Assembly: GCF_014643635.1 (NCBI RefSeq)
Contig: NZ_BMJV01000002.1
Coordinates: 248,001 to 312,000 of the forward strand
Origin: Salipiger pallidus
GTDB taxonomy: Bacteria > Pseudomonadota > Alphaproteobacteria > Rhodobacterales > Rhodobacteraceae
Length of the DNA: 64,000 nucleotides
Direction: 5' to 3'
How positions within the stretch are numbered: the stretch's first letter is position 1; the number at the start of each line of letters is the position of its first letter. Positions 8,391 to 17,503 of the stretch are shown in pieces. Made by a program: the position numbers and the translations under genes. Under the pieces are notes generated by a model, which saw nothing but the letters and a program-made list of their open reading frames with translations, was not told the origin of the DNA and ran no database searches.

Positions 8391-10084
8391 CCGGGGATGA
8401 TCTCGAACTTCATGACATCGACCATGCCCCGGTCCGTGATCTTCAGCGATGGGATTACGGGCAGCGCAAGGAAGGCCAGCTGAAGGAACGGCTCGTCCAG
8501 CGTCACCCCCAGCGAGGTGGCGGCGCGGCGCAGTTCCACTAGCCCGTCACGCACTTCCTCGAAAGGCGCAAGGCTCATGAGCCCCGCCACCGGCAGCGCC
8601 AGTTCGGCAAGAACCTTGCCGCCCGACACCACCACAAAGCCGCCCTCGATCTCTCCCAGCCTGTTGGAAGCGACTGCCATGTCGTCATAATTCACGCCCA
8701 CGCAGGCGATGTTGTGGTGGTCATGGCAAACGGTCGAGGCGATGGCCCCGGCCTTCAGACCAAAGCCTTTTACGAAGCCCGTCGCCACGTTGCCATTCCT
8801 GCCGTGACGCTCCACCACCGCGATGCGCACAAGGTCGCGGGCAGGGTCGGGGCGCTTGTCGCCGTCTTCGATGGCAATGATCTCGTGCAGGTGATCGGTG
8901 AGGATCTGCCCTTCGCGAATGCCGATGACATCGGTGTCTTCGCGGTTGCCCGTGGCGCGGAACTGCTCGGCCCGCATATGTGGGGCCTTGCAGGAATTGC
9001 GCCCCACCGGCGCGATGGTTTCACGTGCAGCAAAGGCCGCATCGTCAACCCGGCGTCCGGCTGCAAGCACAAGTTGCGCGTTGCAGCCCTCGAGGCTGTC
9101 CACCGCCACGATGTCGGCCCGCTTGCCCGGCGCGATCATGCCGCGATCCTTCAGCCCGAACGCCTCGGCCGCCGAAAGCGTCGCGGCGCGGTAGGCGGCC
9201 AGCGGCGAGGTGCCTTGTGCGATCATCCAGCGGATCATGTAATCAAGGTGGCCGTGTTCCCCGATATCCAGCGGATTGCGGTCATCGGTGCAAAGGCACA
9301 TGTAGGGCGAGGTCCGTTCCGTCAGCAGCGGCTGCAACGCGGCCATGTCCTTCGAGACCGAACCTTCGCGGATCAGCACCCGCATGCCCTTGCGCAGCTT
9401 TTCGAGCGCCTCTTCGGCGCTGGTCGCCTCGTGCTCCGTCCGGATGCCGGCAGCGACATAGGCGTTGAGATCCTTGCCCGACAGAAGGGGGCAATGGCCA
9501 TCGACATGGCCGCCCTCGAACAGGCGCAGCTTCTTCATCGCCTCGGGGTCGCGGTGGATCACGCCGGGGTAGTTCATGAACTCCGCGAGCCCGATGCCCG
9601 ACGGGTGGCCCATGAGCGGCGCAATATCCTCGGCCAGAAGCTCGGCCCCTGCGGTTTCCATGTGGGTTGAGGGCACGCAGGACGACAGCTGCACGCGGAT
9701 GTCCATGAGCGTGTGGGCGCTGGCCTGCTGGAAATAGCGGATGCCGTCCGCGCCGATGACGTTGGCGATCTCGTGTGGGTCGCAGATCGCCGTGGTCACC
9801 CCGCGTGGGGTCACGCAGCGGTCGAATTCAAAGGGCGTGACAAGGCTGCTTTCAATGTGAAGGTGGGTGTCGATGAACCCCGGCACCAGCACGAGGCCAC
9901 TGACGTCAATGACGTCCCGCGCCTCGTAAGTGTCCAGAACCCCGACGATCGTGTCGCCGCAGATGGCGACATCACCCTCCAGCAGCTCTCCGGTCACGAG
10001 GTCGAGGAGCCGCCCCCCGCGCAGCACGACGTCCGCTACTTCGTCGCCGCGGCCCTGCGCGATCTTCTGTTCCAGCTCTGCCAT
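8387..10084 (-). CDS. ade: Adenine deaminase (Ade/AdeC type)
   Basis: Metal-dependent amidohydrolase converting adenine to hypoxanthine in purine salvage. The 565-residue length is normal. The N-terminal motif [12 protein letters not shown] carries the H-x-H metal ligands. [34 protein letters not shown] and CTDDRNP are all typical of the Ade family. The C-terminal half has the family's second domain with [12 protein letters not shown]. Transcription is leftward. The gene stands alone, converging on the small exported protein; its divergent neighbour is the chemoreceptor gene. Confidence 0.92.
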   Translation of the reverse strand: MAELEQKIAQGRGDEVADVVLRGGRLLDLVTGELLEGDVAICGDTIVGVLDTYEARDVIDVSGLVLVPGFIDTHLHIESSLVTPFEFDRCVTPRGVTTAICDPHEIANVIGADGIRYFQQASAHTLMDIRVQLSSCVPSTHMETAGAELLAEDIAPLMGHPSGIGLAEFMNYPGVIHRDPEAMKKLRLFEGGHVDGHCPLLSGKDLNAYVAAGIRTEHEATSAEEALEKLRKGMRVLIREGSVSKDMAALQPLLTERTSPYMCLCTDDRNPLDIGEHGHLDYMIRWMIAQGTSPLAAYRAATLSAAEAFGLKDRGMIAPGKRADIVAVDSLEGCNAQLVLAAGRRVDDAAFAARETIAPVGRNSCKAPHMRAEQFRATGNREDTDVIGIREGQILTDHLHEIIAIEDGDKRPDPARDLVRIAVVERHGRNGNVATGFVKGFGLKAGAIASTVCHDHHNIACVGVNYDDMAVASNRLGEIEGGFVVVSGGKVLAELALPVAGLMSLAPFEEVRDGLVELRRAATSLGVTLDEPFLQLAFLALPVIPSLKITDRGMVDVMKFEIIPG

Positions 10085-10223
10085 GGGATGCCCTTTCCGG
10101 TCTGTTGCGTCCAGATAGCCATGCTCGAGTGCTGCCTGAAACCGTAAAAGTGGCGCTGTTCACCGCATCTTCACCGGTTGCAGGGCAAAAATCCAACCAC
10201 GGTCTTCAAGGGAGATGCCCGGG

Positions 10224-12332
10224 ATGAGTTTGCGCCTTTACACCATGAGCGCCATTGCACCGCTTTTGCTGATTGTCCTCTACCTCGCGGGGGACGATCT
10301 GTGGAGCCTCAAGCGCGCGGCGGACCGGCAGGAGGCGATCCGGGATGTGGCGGCGGAAACGGTGATCGTCTCGGGGCTGGTCCACGAATTGCAGAAGGAA
10401 CGGGGCTTTTCCGCTGGGTTTACCGCCTCGCGCGGGCAAAATTTCCCCGAGGCGCTGGCGCAGCAACGCCTTGATACTGATGCACAAGTCAGCCGCTTTC
10501 GTGATCGCATCACGCTCTATCGCAGTCTCGCCCCCGAAGGAATCGCCACAGTCTCGGATGGGCTGGAGCAGCTCGCCGAAAGACGCGGCGCGATTGATCG
10601 CTTTGCCATGACCGTGCCGGAACTTGCCGGGTATTACACCGGCATCATCAACGGCTTGCTGCGCGCCAGCGGCGAACTACGCCAGCGTACCGGCAATGAT
10701 CGGATTGCCATCCTGATGGAGGCGGCAGACCTCGTAGGTCAGGCCAAGGAAAGCGCAGGGCTTGAACGGGCGATGGGGGCCACCGGGCTCGGGGCCGAAA
10801 CTTTCCCTGACGCGGTGCACAAACGCTTCGTGGACCTCGGCGCGGCTCAGAGTGCGTTCATCGCCCGCGCTGGGATGGTCTTGGAACAACAGGACTTCGT
10901 TGAGACACTGCTGTCTCTTCCGGCGGGCGAAGCTATCGGCCAGCTGCGTGACAGTATCGCCGGTCTTGCGTACGGGGGCGAGGTCTCCTTTACGGCGCCG
11001 GAATGGTTCGCTGCCTCCACCGAATGGATCGACACGCTGCGCGAGGTCGAGGTCGGCCTGATCAACGACCTGCTGACCGTGGCGGAAGCTGCACACGCGG
11101 CCACTATGAACGATCTGTTGCTGCGCGGTGGACTGACGGCCATTCTTCTGGCCACGAGCGCAGCCCTTGCGCTGGTTCTGGGCGAGACACTCACGCGGCG
11201 CCTTCGCAACCTGACCAACGTGATGAACGAGTTCATCGAAGGGCGCTTTGAGGCGTGGGTGCCATACATCAATGCGCGGGGCGAGATCGGGGGCATGGCC
11301 TCTTCGATCTATCGCTTCAAGCAGCTCAGCCGCGCGGCCATTCAAAAGCGTGAACGCGACGAGGCTCAGCTGAACGCCCGTCACGCGCAGGTTGTCGAGC
11401 TCATGACCGACGGTCTGCGGGCGCTGGCCAGCGCGGACCTGACGCTGAACTTCAAGGAGCCGCTGGCGGAAGAGTACGATTCCATTCGTCATGACTTCAA
11501 TACCGCCACTGCGCGCCTGCGTGAGGTCATGCAAAGCCTGGCCGCGACGGTGGCAGAGTTGCAAAGCCGGTCAGGCGATATGCGCAGTTCTGCCTCGGAT
11601 CTTGCGGATCGCACCACCACGCAGGTGGCGATGATCGCTCGCACCGCAGAAACCGTCGCCAGCCTTACCGAGACCGTGGCCGCCACCAGTGGAGCGCTGA
11701 AAGATGCCAAGGGCTTGGCAGAAGAGGCCCGTGGCCGTGCCGACCAATCGGGCCAGGTCGTCAGCAACGCGGTGGCAGCCATGGACCGGATCTCGGAATC
11801 GTCTGGACGGATCTCGCAGATTACAACGGTGATCGAGGATATTTCCTTCCAGACCAACCTGCTGGCGCTCAATGCCGGTGTCGAGGCCGCCCGCGCCGGC
11901 GAAAGCGGCAAGGGCTTCGCGGTGGTTGCCATGGAAGTGCAAGGCCTCGCCAGCCGTTCGGCCGACGCCGCGCTCGAGATCAAGAAGCTGCTGGACGAGA
12001 GTGCAGTGGAAGTTCGCGGTGGTGTGGATCTGGTAGGGGAGACGGGGCAGTCGCTTGCAGCGATCCTCGACCAGATCCGCAGGGTGGACCGCGTGATCTC
12101 CGAGGTGAGCTTTGCCGCCGAAGGCCAGACGCGTGAACTGCAGGAAATCAATATGTCGATGCGCCAGCTGAGCGACCTGACCGGGCAGAACACCAAGGTC
12201 GCCGATTCCAGCCGAGAAACCGCAAGCGAACTCGAAGAACGCTCACAGCATCTGGGCGCGCTGTTGTCGGAGTTCGATCTTGGCGCAGCGGATGCCTCGA
12301 TGAATTCACCGAAGCGGCTCAGGCTGGCCTGA
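10224..12332 (+). CDS. Methyl-accepting chemotaxis protein with nitrate/nitrite-sensing domain
   Basis: Membrane chemoreceptor of 702 residues. A first helix (about 8-25) is followed by a roughly 280-residue periplasmic region of the NIT family, recognisable by HELQKERGFSAGF, then a second helix (about 300-320). A HAMP linker comes next, then a coiled-coil signalling domain with the hairpin-tip signature EDISFQTNLLALNAGVEAAR and GKGFAVVAMEVQGLASRSA. NIT domains are proposed to sense nitrate or nitrite; the ligand here is unknown. The ATG at 10224 is preferred because GGAG lies 9 bases upstream; an earlier ATG at 10215 abuts it. No che genes are nearby. Confidence 0.88.
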   Translation: MSLRLYTMSAIAPLLLIVLYLAGDDLWSLKRAADRQEAIRDVAAETVIVSGLVHELQKERGFSAGFTASRGQNFPEALAQQRLDTDAQVSRFRDRITLYRSLAPEGIATVSDGLEQLAERRGAIDRFAMTVPELAGYYTGIINGLLRASGELRQRTGNDRIAILMEAADLVGQAKESAGLERAMGATGLGAETFPDAVHKRFVDLGAAQSAFIARAGMVLEQQDFVETLLSLPAGEAIGQLRDSIAGLAYGGEVSFTAPEWFAASTEWIDTLREVEVGLINDLLTVAEAAHAATMNDLLLRGGLTAILLATSAALALVLGETLTRRLRNLTNVMNEFIEGRFEAWVPYINARGEIGGMASSIYRFKQLSRAAIQKRERDEAQLNARHAQVVELMTDGLRALASADLTLNFKEPLAEEYDSIRHDFNTATARLREVMQSLAATVAELQSRSGDMRSSASDLADRTTTQVAMIARTAETVASLTETVAATSGALKDAKGLAEEARGRADQSGQVVSNAVAAMDRISESSGRISQITTVIEDISFQTNLLALNAGVEAARAGESGKGFAVVAMEVQGLASRSADAALEIKKLLDESAVEVRGGVDLVGETGQSLAAILDQIRRVDRVISEVSFAAEGQTRELQEINMSMRQLSDLTGQNTKVADSSRETASELEERSQHLGALLSEFDLGAADASMNSPKRLRLA

Positions 12333-12514
12333 TCTGCCGTGGGACTGAACGCCGCCGGATGGCTGTGGCAGTGCCAGCCCACTTTATGGCTGCGAAAACG
12401 TTCATGGCCCCAGAGGACACTTCATCTTTAGCGCCACCATGGCTTCGGCCTTAACTGCCCGGTGAGAAGATTGCCGTACCCTGAGGGCAATCGTTTCACG
12501 CAGAGGATCTGGAC

Positions 12515-12643
12515 ATGTACGTTTCGTCTGAACTGCTGCACGAACAGCTAGGCTTCAGCGCTCTTGTCCCGGCCAGCGATTTCGCCGGGACACCGGCGTG
12601 CCCCGCAACTGGACGCTTCGGCTTCGCAGGAGGTAGGGAGTGA
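12515..12643 (+). CDS. Possible 42-residue leader ORF upstream of LuxR regulator
   Basis: A short frame beginning MYVSSELLHEQLGF. Its TGA overlaps the GTG start of the following regulator (GTGA), and it contains that gene's GGAGG site. The product matches nothing I know. The overlap geometry is what translational coupling would look like, but a chance frame is equally possible. A weak GAGG-type site precedes it. Confidence 0.3.
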   Translation: MYVSSELLHEQLGFSALVPASDFAGTPACPATGRFGFAGGRE

Positions 12644-13302
12644 CGGACGGCTCCATGAAGCGGGCAAGGGCTGGTGAAAGCAGCGCCTTGCGCATCCTCA
12701 TCGCGGATGACCACGATCTCCTGCGGGATACGTTGAAGCTCTTCCTTGAAAGCGAAGGCGATTTCCTCACGACCACTGTTGCCAGCTTCGATGAAGCCTT
12801 GGCACAGCTGACATCTGGCCGGGTTTTCGATCTTGTCCTGCTCGACTATTCCATGCCCGGCATGAACGCCCTTGAAGGGTTCCAGCGTATGGCCAGCATG
12901 GAGGGGGCAAAGCGGGTTGCAATCATCTCAGGGACTGCAAATCGTCAGATCGCGGAAAGGATCCTGTCTGCTGGTGCGGCAGGCTTCCTGCCGAAAACCC
13001 TCTCGGCCCGATCCCTTGTCAACGCTGTGCGCTTCATGGCCATGGGAGAGCAGTACGCGCCCACGGAATTCCTGCGCGCCTCCGACAGCGCGCCGCTCCA
13101 TCCTCTCGCCGCAAGATTGTCGCGGCGCGAGCTGGATGTGCTGAAGGGGCTGACCGAAGGGAAATCCAACAAGGAAATCGCGCGTGATCTTGATCTGCGC
13201 GAACCGACGGTAAAGCTTCACATCAAGACGCTCTACCGCAAGATCGGCGCAGCCAACCGGACGCAGGCCGCGCTTCTTGCCAGGGAAGCAGGAGTGTTCT
13301 GA
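12640..13302 (+). CDS. LuxR/NarL-family response regulator
   Basis: DNA-binding response regulator of 220 residues. The receiver domain starts at LRILIADDHDLLRD with the acidic pair, and has the phospho-acceptor Asp in LVLLDYSMPGM, a Thr in ISGTANRQ and the Lys in GFLPKTL. The C-terminal NarL-type helix-turn-helix contains LSRRELDVLKGLTEGKSNKEIA and EPTVKLHIKTLYRKIGAANRTQA. The GTG start at 12640 is supported by GGAGG six bases upstream; the next in-frame ATG is at 12655. No partner kinase is adjacent. The chemoreceptor upstream is about 300 bp away and need not be linked. Confidence 0.88.
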   Translation: MTDGSMKRARAGESSALRILIADDHDLLRDTLKLFLESEGDFLTTTVASFDEALAQLTSGRVFDLVLLDYSMPGMNALEGFQRMASMEGAKRVAIISGTANRQIAERILSAGAAGFLPKTLSARSLVNAVRFMAMGEQYAPTEFLRASDSAPLHPLAARLSRRELDVLKGLTEGKSNKEIARDLDLREPTVKLHIKTLYRKIGAANRTQAALLAREAGVF

Positions 13303-13305
13303 GGC

Positions 13306-14193
13306 TCAGACCCACTTTGCCATGGGCGGCAGGCTCATGAGCACGGCGTTGGCATCATGCCCGGTCGCGAGGCCGAACTTCGTGCCACGGTCGTAGACGA
13401 GATTGTACTCAGCATAGAGTCCACGGTGCACAAGCTGGGCGTCTTTCTCGACATCGCCGTAGTCCATGGCCCGCCGCTTCTCGACCAGCGGCAAGTAAGC
13501 GGGCAGGAAGGCGCGGCCGATGTCCTGGGTCAGGGCAAAATCGACATCCCAGTCGCCTGTATTGCGATCGTCCATGAAGATCCCGCCCACGCCGCGCGCG
13601 CGCTTGCGGTGGGGAATGAAGAAATACTCGTCCGCCCAAGCCTTCAGCTCGGGATAAAGCGTTGCCCCGTGCGGGGCGAGCCATGCCTTCTGGGTGTCGT
13701 GGAAATGCGCCGTGTCCTCTTCATACTCGAGGCAGGGGTTCAGGTCGGACCCGCCGCCGAACCACCAGGCGTTCGGGGTCCAGAACATTCGGGTGTTCAT
13801 GTGGACCGCGGGCGCGTGCGGGTTCTGCATGTGCGCCACGAGGCTGATTCCCGAGGCCCAGAAGCGCGGATCGTCCTCGATCCCGGGAACACCGCGCGCG
13901 GCCATGGCCTTTTGCGCCGGGGCGCCGAGCGTGCCGTAGACGGTCGAGACATTGACGCCGACCTTTTCGAAGACCCGGCCGCCGCGCATGACGCTCATCA
14001 ATCCGCCGCCTGCATCGGTGCCGTCGTCGGTATGGCGGGTCGTGGGGGTCACCTCGAACCGACCTGGCACCATGTCCCAATGAGGGCCTGTCTCGTGGCT
14101 GTCCTCGAGCGCTTCGAAGGCGGCGACGATCTCGTCGCGCAAGGTCCGGAACCAGGTCGAGGCCTTGGTTTTTTGCTCGGTGAAATCGGTCAT
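13306..14193 (-). CDS. hemF: Oxygen-dependent coproporphyrinogen-III oxidase
   Basis: Cytoplasmic enzyme of haem biosynthesis that decarboxylates coproporphyrinogen III to protoporphyrinogen IX using O2. The 295-residue product shows the HemF hallmarks: GGGLMSVMRGGRVFEKVGVN near residue 65, HMNTRMFW, WWFGGGSDLNP, HRKRARGVGGIFMDD and the C-terminal YAEYNLVYDRGTKFGL. Length and motif order match the family. The gene is convergent with the LuxR regulator, with 3 bp between stop codons. Confidence 0.95.
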   Translation of the reverse strand: MTDFTEQKTKASTWFRTLRDEIVAAFEALEDSHETGPHWDMVPGRFEVTPTTRHTDDGTDAGGGLMSVMRGGRVFEKVGVNVSTVYGTLGAPAQKAMAARGVPGIEDDPRFWASGISLVAHMQNPHAPAVHMNTRMFWTPNAWWFGGGSDLNPCLEYEEDTAHFHDTQKAWLAPHGATLYPELKAWADEYFFIPHRKRARGVGGIFMDDRNTGDWDVDFALTQDIGRAFLPAYLPLVEKRRAMDYGDVEKDAQLVHRGLYAEYNLVYDRGTKFGLATGHDANAVLMSLPPMAKWV

Positions 14194-14251
14194 CGCGGTC
14201 TCCTGTTCGGGGCCCGTGTTAACCGCATGTCACCGTTGGGGCAATCGGGGC

Positions 14252-15052
14252 CTAGTGCGCGGGCGCGGCCACCGGATCGAGCAGGGTGCGCCCGCCATCC
14301 ACGGTCAGGATCTGGCCAGTCATGAAGCCGGATGCCTCTGAGGCAAGGAATTGCACCGCTTCGGTCAGCGCATCTGGGCCCGCAATGCGGCCCATGGGCG
14401 TATGCGCTTCGATTTCCTTGCGGTAATCGGGCTGTTCCTTCAGCACGTCCTTTAGGAAGGCAGACATGACCGATCCAAAGCCGACGCCGTTCACCCGGAT
14501 GCGGTTCGGTGCCATCTCGACCGCCATGGAGCGGGTCATCTGGTCAAGCGCCGCGCAAGAGATCGAATAGCCCAGCAGCTGCGGCTGAGTGTGGGTCGAG
14601 GCGATGGACGAGAGGTTGATGATCGTCCCGGCAGGCCGGTCCTCGTCACCGTCGCTTTGCTTGATCATACGCTTGGCGACAATCTGGCTGAGGCGCATGG
14701 CGCACATCAGGTTCTGGCCCAGCAGGGTTTCGAGCGAATCATCCTCGACGTCCAGCGGGTCGGTGAACATCATCTGTCGTGCGCCGTTCACCAGGATGTC
14801 GACGCGGTCGAAGGCGTCGATGGTCGCCGACAGCAGGTTGGCGAGGGTCAGCCGTTCGCGCAGGTCACCGGCGAAGTAGCGGATCGGGTCACCGTCTTCG
14901 CGGGACCCGCATTCCTTGGCCAGTCGTCCTTCGTCCATGTCTGCGAACATCACGTTGGCACCGCGATTGGCGAAATGCCGGGCAATGGCGAGGCCGACGC
15001 CATTGGCGGCACCGGTGACGATGGCGGTCTTGCCCTCGATCGAATAGCTCAT
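14252..15052 (-). CDS. SDR-family oxidoreductase-like protein lacking the catalytic Lys
   Basis: Short-chain dehydrogenase/reductase fold of 266 residues. It has the nucleotide motif TGAANGVG near residue 14, NLSS for the active-site Ser, and a C-terminal GQILTVDGGR. The catalytic Tyr-x3-Lys is replaced by YSISC (Lys to Cys), and the structural NNAG reads NGAR. It may bind NAD(P)H without normal dehydrogenase chemistry, or use altered chemistry. The ATG at 15052 is chosen because it begins the Rossmann fold; the upstream open frame overlaps the rsmC-like gene. It lies in a leftward run with hemF, the rsmC-like gene and clpS. Confidence 0.8.
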   Translation of the reverse strand: MSYSIEGKTAIVTGAANGVGLAIARHFANRGANVMFADMDEGRLAKECGSREDGDPIRYFAGDLRERLTLANLLSATIDAFDRVDILVNGARQMMFTDPLDVEDDSLETLLGQNLMCAMRLSQIVAKRMIKQSDGDEDRPAGTIINLSSIASTHTQPQLLGYSISCAALDQMTRSMAVEMAPNRIRVNGVGFGSVMSAFLKDVLKEQPDYRKEIEAHTPMGRIAGPDALTEAVQFLASEASGFMTGQILTVDGGRTLLDPVAAPAH

Positions 15053-15108
15053 GCTGCGTTCCTTGCGGCTGGTCCCGGTGGGGCGGCGCGTTGGGTCGTC
15101 AGGAAGAT

Positions 15109-16086
15109 TTAACGGTTCGGACGGGTCGCATGAAGGATCTTGAACCGGCTGTCCCCGGCAATCTCTTCGGAATTGCGGAAATGCGTGGAAAGCGCGCTTT
15201 CGTAGGGCAGGTGCCGGTTTGCCACCAGCCAGAGCTTGCCAGAGGGCTTCAGCATGCGACGGGCCGAGGCGATAAAGGCCTGCCCCAGCGCGGGATCGGC
15301 CTTGCGCCCCTGGTGGAAGGGGGGGTTCATCACCACGGCGTCCAGCGCAGCCTCTGGCTTCCAGTTCGTGGCATCGGCCCAGTGGAACACCGCTCGCGGG
15401 TCGTCGATATTGCGGCAGGCACAATCAAGCGCTGCGTGATCCGCTTCGACAAGGTGCAGCTTGCGCAGCGACTCGCGTGGCAGCAGACCGGCCGAAAGCG
15501 CGCCCCAGCCGGCCCCAAGGTCGGCGACATCGGCACCAAGCTTGGGCGGCAGCACCGCTACAAGCGCCTCGGATGCGGGGTCGAGGCCATCGGCAGAGAA
15601 CACGCCCGGCGCGGTCCAGGCTCCGGATGCGGTGCGGGTCTGGCCATGGGCCCAGTCGTCGAAAGATGCGGCCGCGGTGAACCACGCGGTCTTGCCATGC
15701 GCCTTGGAGACTTGCCCCTGCAGTTCCACGCGGCCGCGCAGGGCCTTGAGCATGGGTTCAATCCCGTCAGTTTTTTGGCCGTCGATCACTATGAGGCCGC
15801 CGGGCGCGGCAGCCACCGCCTCGGCCACGCGGGCTTCGGCCAAGTCGCGGGCGCGGGGCAGGAAGACGATGGCGGCAGCAAAGGGACCCTCGGGCACCAG
15901 CGCTGTCGCGACACCGCGCACTTGCCATGCGCTGAAATCGGGGAAGAAGCGCTGTACGACCTGGCAGCGGTCAAGCGGAAGGGGGCCGGTCGCGAGATCG
16001 GCGGGCGCCCCGAAAAGCGCGATGCGGCCATCGTCGGGCAGGGGCAAGCCTGCGTCGATGGCGAAACTCAGTCTGTCAGCTGTCAT
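15109..16086 (-). CDS. rsmC: RsmC-like rRNA guanine-N2 methyltransferase
   Basis: SAM-dependent methyltransferase of 325 residues. The C-terminal MTS domain has the SAM-binding DLGAGWGALSAGLL and the target-amine motif DAVVMNPPFHQG, typical of RsmC/RlmG enzymes that make m2G in rRNA. The N-terminal half looks like the degenerate duplicate found in RsmC. The exact rRNA site cannot be read from sequence; RsmC (16S G1207) is the closest assignment. It is encoded 24 bp downstream of clpS on the same strand. Confidence 0.75.
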   Translation of the reverse strand: MTADRLSFAIDAGLPLPDDGRIALFGAPADLATGPLPLDRCQVVQRFFPDFSAWQVRGVATALVPEGPFAAAIVFLPRARDLAEARVAEAVAAAPGGLIVIDGQKTDGIEPMLKALRGRVELQGQVSKAHGKTAWFTAAASFDDWAHGQTRTASGAWTAPGVFSADGLDPASEALVAVLPPKLGADVADLGAGWGALSAGLLPRESLRKLHLVEADHAALDCACRNIDDPRAVFHWADATNWKPEAALDAVVMNPPFHQGRKADPALGQAFIASARRMLKPSGKLWLVANRHLPYESALSTHFRNSEEIAGDSRFKILHATRPNR

Positions 16087-16110
16087 AGACGGGCCGGGCA
16101 GGGTGCCGGC

Positions 16111-16473
16111 CTACTCCTTTTCCATGGTGCATTGCAGCGGGTGCTGATGCCGGCGGGCGAAGTCCATGACCTGTCCCACCTTGGTTTCGGCAATCTCGTG
16201 ACTGAACACACCGACCACCGCAACCCCCTTCTTGTGGACGGTCAGCATGATCTCGAACGCCTGGGCGTGGTTCATGCCAAAGAACCGTTCCAGCACGTGG
16301 ACCACGAATTCCATGGGGGTGTAATCGTCGTTCAGCAGAAGGACCTTGTAGAGCGGCGGACGCTTGGTCTTCGGCCTTGTCTGTACGACGACGTCGGATT
16401 CGCCATCGTCGTCCCCCGGGAAATCCGGCGTGTTCGCGAGGCGGAAATCTGTTTCCGTGATGGAGTGCGTCAT
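16111..16473 (-). CDS. clpS: ClpS, adaptor for ClpAP protease
   Basis: Small cytoplasmic adaptor that delivers N-degron proteins to ClpA, 120 residues. The core shows [27 protein letters not shown], with the Asn-Asp of the N-end-binding pocket, then [19 protein letters not shown]. The start at 16473 gives the usual unstructured N-terminal extension; the frame remains open further upstream but runs into the divergent HAD gene. ClpS is widespread in alphaproteobacteria. clpA is not in the window. Confidence 0.93.
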   Translation of the reverse strand: MTHSITETDFRLANTPDFPGDDDGESDVVVQTRPKTKRPPLYKVLLLNDDYTPMEFVVHVLERFFGMNHAQAFEIMLTVHKKGVAVVGVFSHEIAETKVGQVMDFARRHQHPLQCTMEKE

Positions 16474-16566
16474 CTCGGCCAAGGCTGCTTTGCGGTTGCT
16501 GATCTGGAACGTGTATATAATTCGGAGTGGCCCCGGAGGAAAGGGCCGCAGTGGAGTCTGGGACAT

Positions 16567-17265
16567 ATGACACGAAATTTGCAAACGATCGGTTTCGATG
16601 CGGACGACACGCTCTGGCACAACGAGCGATTTTTCCACCTCACGCAGCAGCGTTTCGCGGAGTTGCTGGCCGATTACGCCGAGGCGGACCATCTCGGGGC
16701 GCAGCTGCTCGAGGCTGAGAAACGCAACATCGGGCATTACGGGTTCGGGGTGAAGGGATTCGTCCTGTCTATGATCGAGACCGCGATCGAGGTGACCGAG
16801 GGCCGCGTGCCCGGCCATGTCATCCAGAAACTGCTCGAGGCGGGGCAGGACATGCTGAACCACCCGATGGAACTGCTGCCCCATGCGCAGGAGGCGGTCG
16901 AGGCGCTGGCGGACAGCCACATGCTAGTGCTGGTGACCAAGGGCGACCTGCTGCATCAGGAACGCAAGCTGGCGCAGTCGGGGCTGGGCGATCTGTTCGA
17001 CCGGATCGAGATCGTGTCGGACAAGCAGCCCTCCACCTATGCCCGCATCTTCGGCAGCTGTTCCGGCGGTCCGGAGGCAGCGATGATGGTGGGCAACTCG
17101 CTGAAGTCCGATGTTTGCCCGGCGATTGATGTGGGCAGCTGGGGCGTTCATGTCCCGTTCGAGCTTGCCTGGGCGCTGGAGGCGGCGGACATTCCCGACA
17201 GCCCGCGTTTCGTCGAGCTGCCGGATCTTGGGGGGCTGGCAGAACTGGTGCGACAAATCGACTGA
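16567..17265 (+). CDS. HAD-superfamily hydrolase
   Basis: Cytoplasmic phosphatase-like protein of 232 residues. Motif I is GFDADDTLW with the nucleophile and general-acid Asp pair. A helical cap domain follows, then motif II (VLVTKG), motif III Lys (VSDKQPSTY) and motif IV ([14 protein letters not shown]). The substrate is unknown; the family includes sugar-phosphate and nucleotide phosphatases. The ATG at 16567 is selected because motif I begins 10 residues later; the frame is open far upstream but antisense to clpS and the rsmC-like gene. Divergent from clpS across 93 bp. Confidence 0.85.
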   Translation: MTRNLQTIGFDADDTLWHNERFFHLTQQRFAELLADYAEADHLGAQLLEAEKRNIGHYGFGVKGFVLSMIETAIEVTEGRVPGHVIQKLLEAGQDMLNHPMELLPHAQEAVEALADSHMLVLVTKGDLLHQERKLAQSGLGDLFDRIEIVSDKQPSTYARIFGSCSGGPEAAMMVGNSLKSDVCPAIDVGSWGVHVPFELAWALEAADIPDSPRFVELPDLGGLAELVRQID

Positions 17266-17503
17266 GTCGCTCGGGCCAAGGCAGAGGGGCCGGCGGATTT
17301 GCCGCATTCTTGCCACAATTGCCAGTGTTGCGAGAGCTATTCGGCAAGGCCCCATATATGGAACGACGTGCTTGCAGAATGGGCGGCCGGTGAACGGATT
17401 GCATACTTCCTTCAATGCCCTTCTCGTGCTACCGTTTTCATAATAATCGAAAACAAGTCCACCGGAAAAATCCGGGGACACGAGGCAGTAGAAGGCAGAT
17501 ACC

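Noticed and set aside
13357-14325. Plus-strand frame opposite hemF
   Set aside because: Antisense of a clear HemF; no motif of its own.
15091-16566. Upstream extension of the HAD hydrolase frame
   Set aside because: Antisense to the rsmC-like gene and clpS; HAD motif I starts just after the ATG at 16567.
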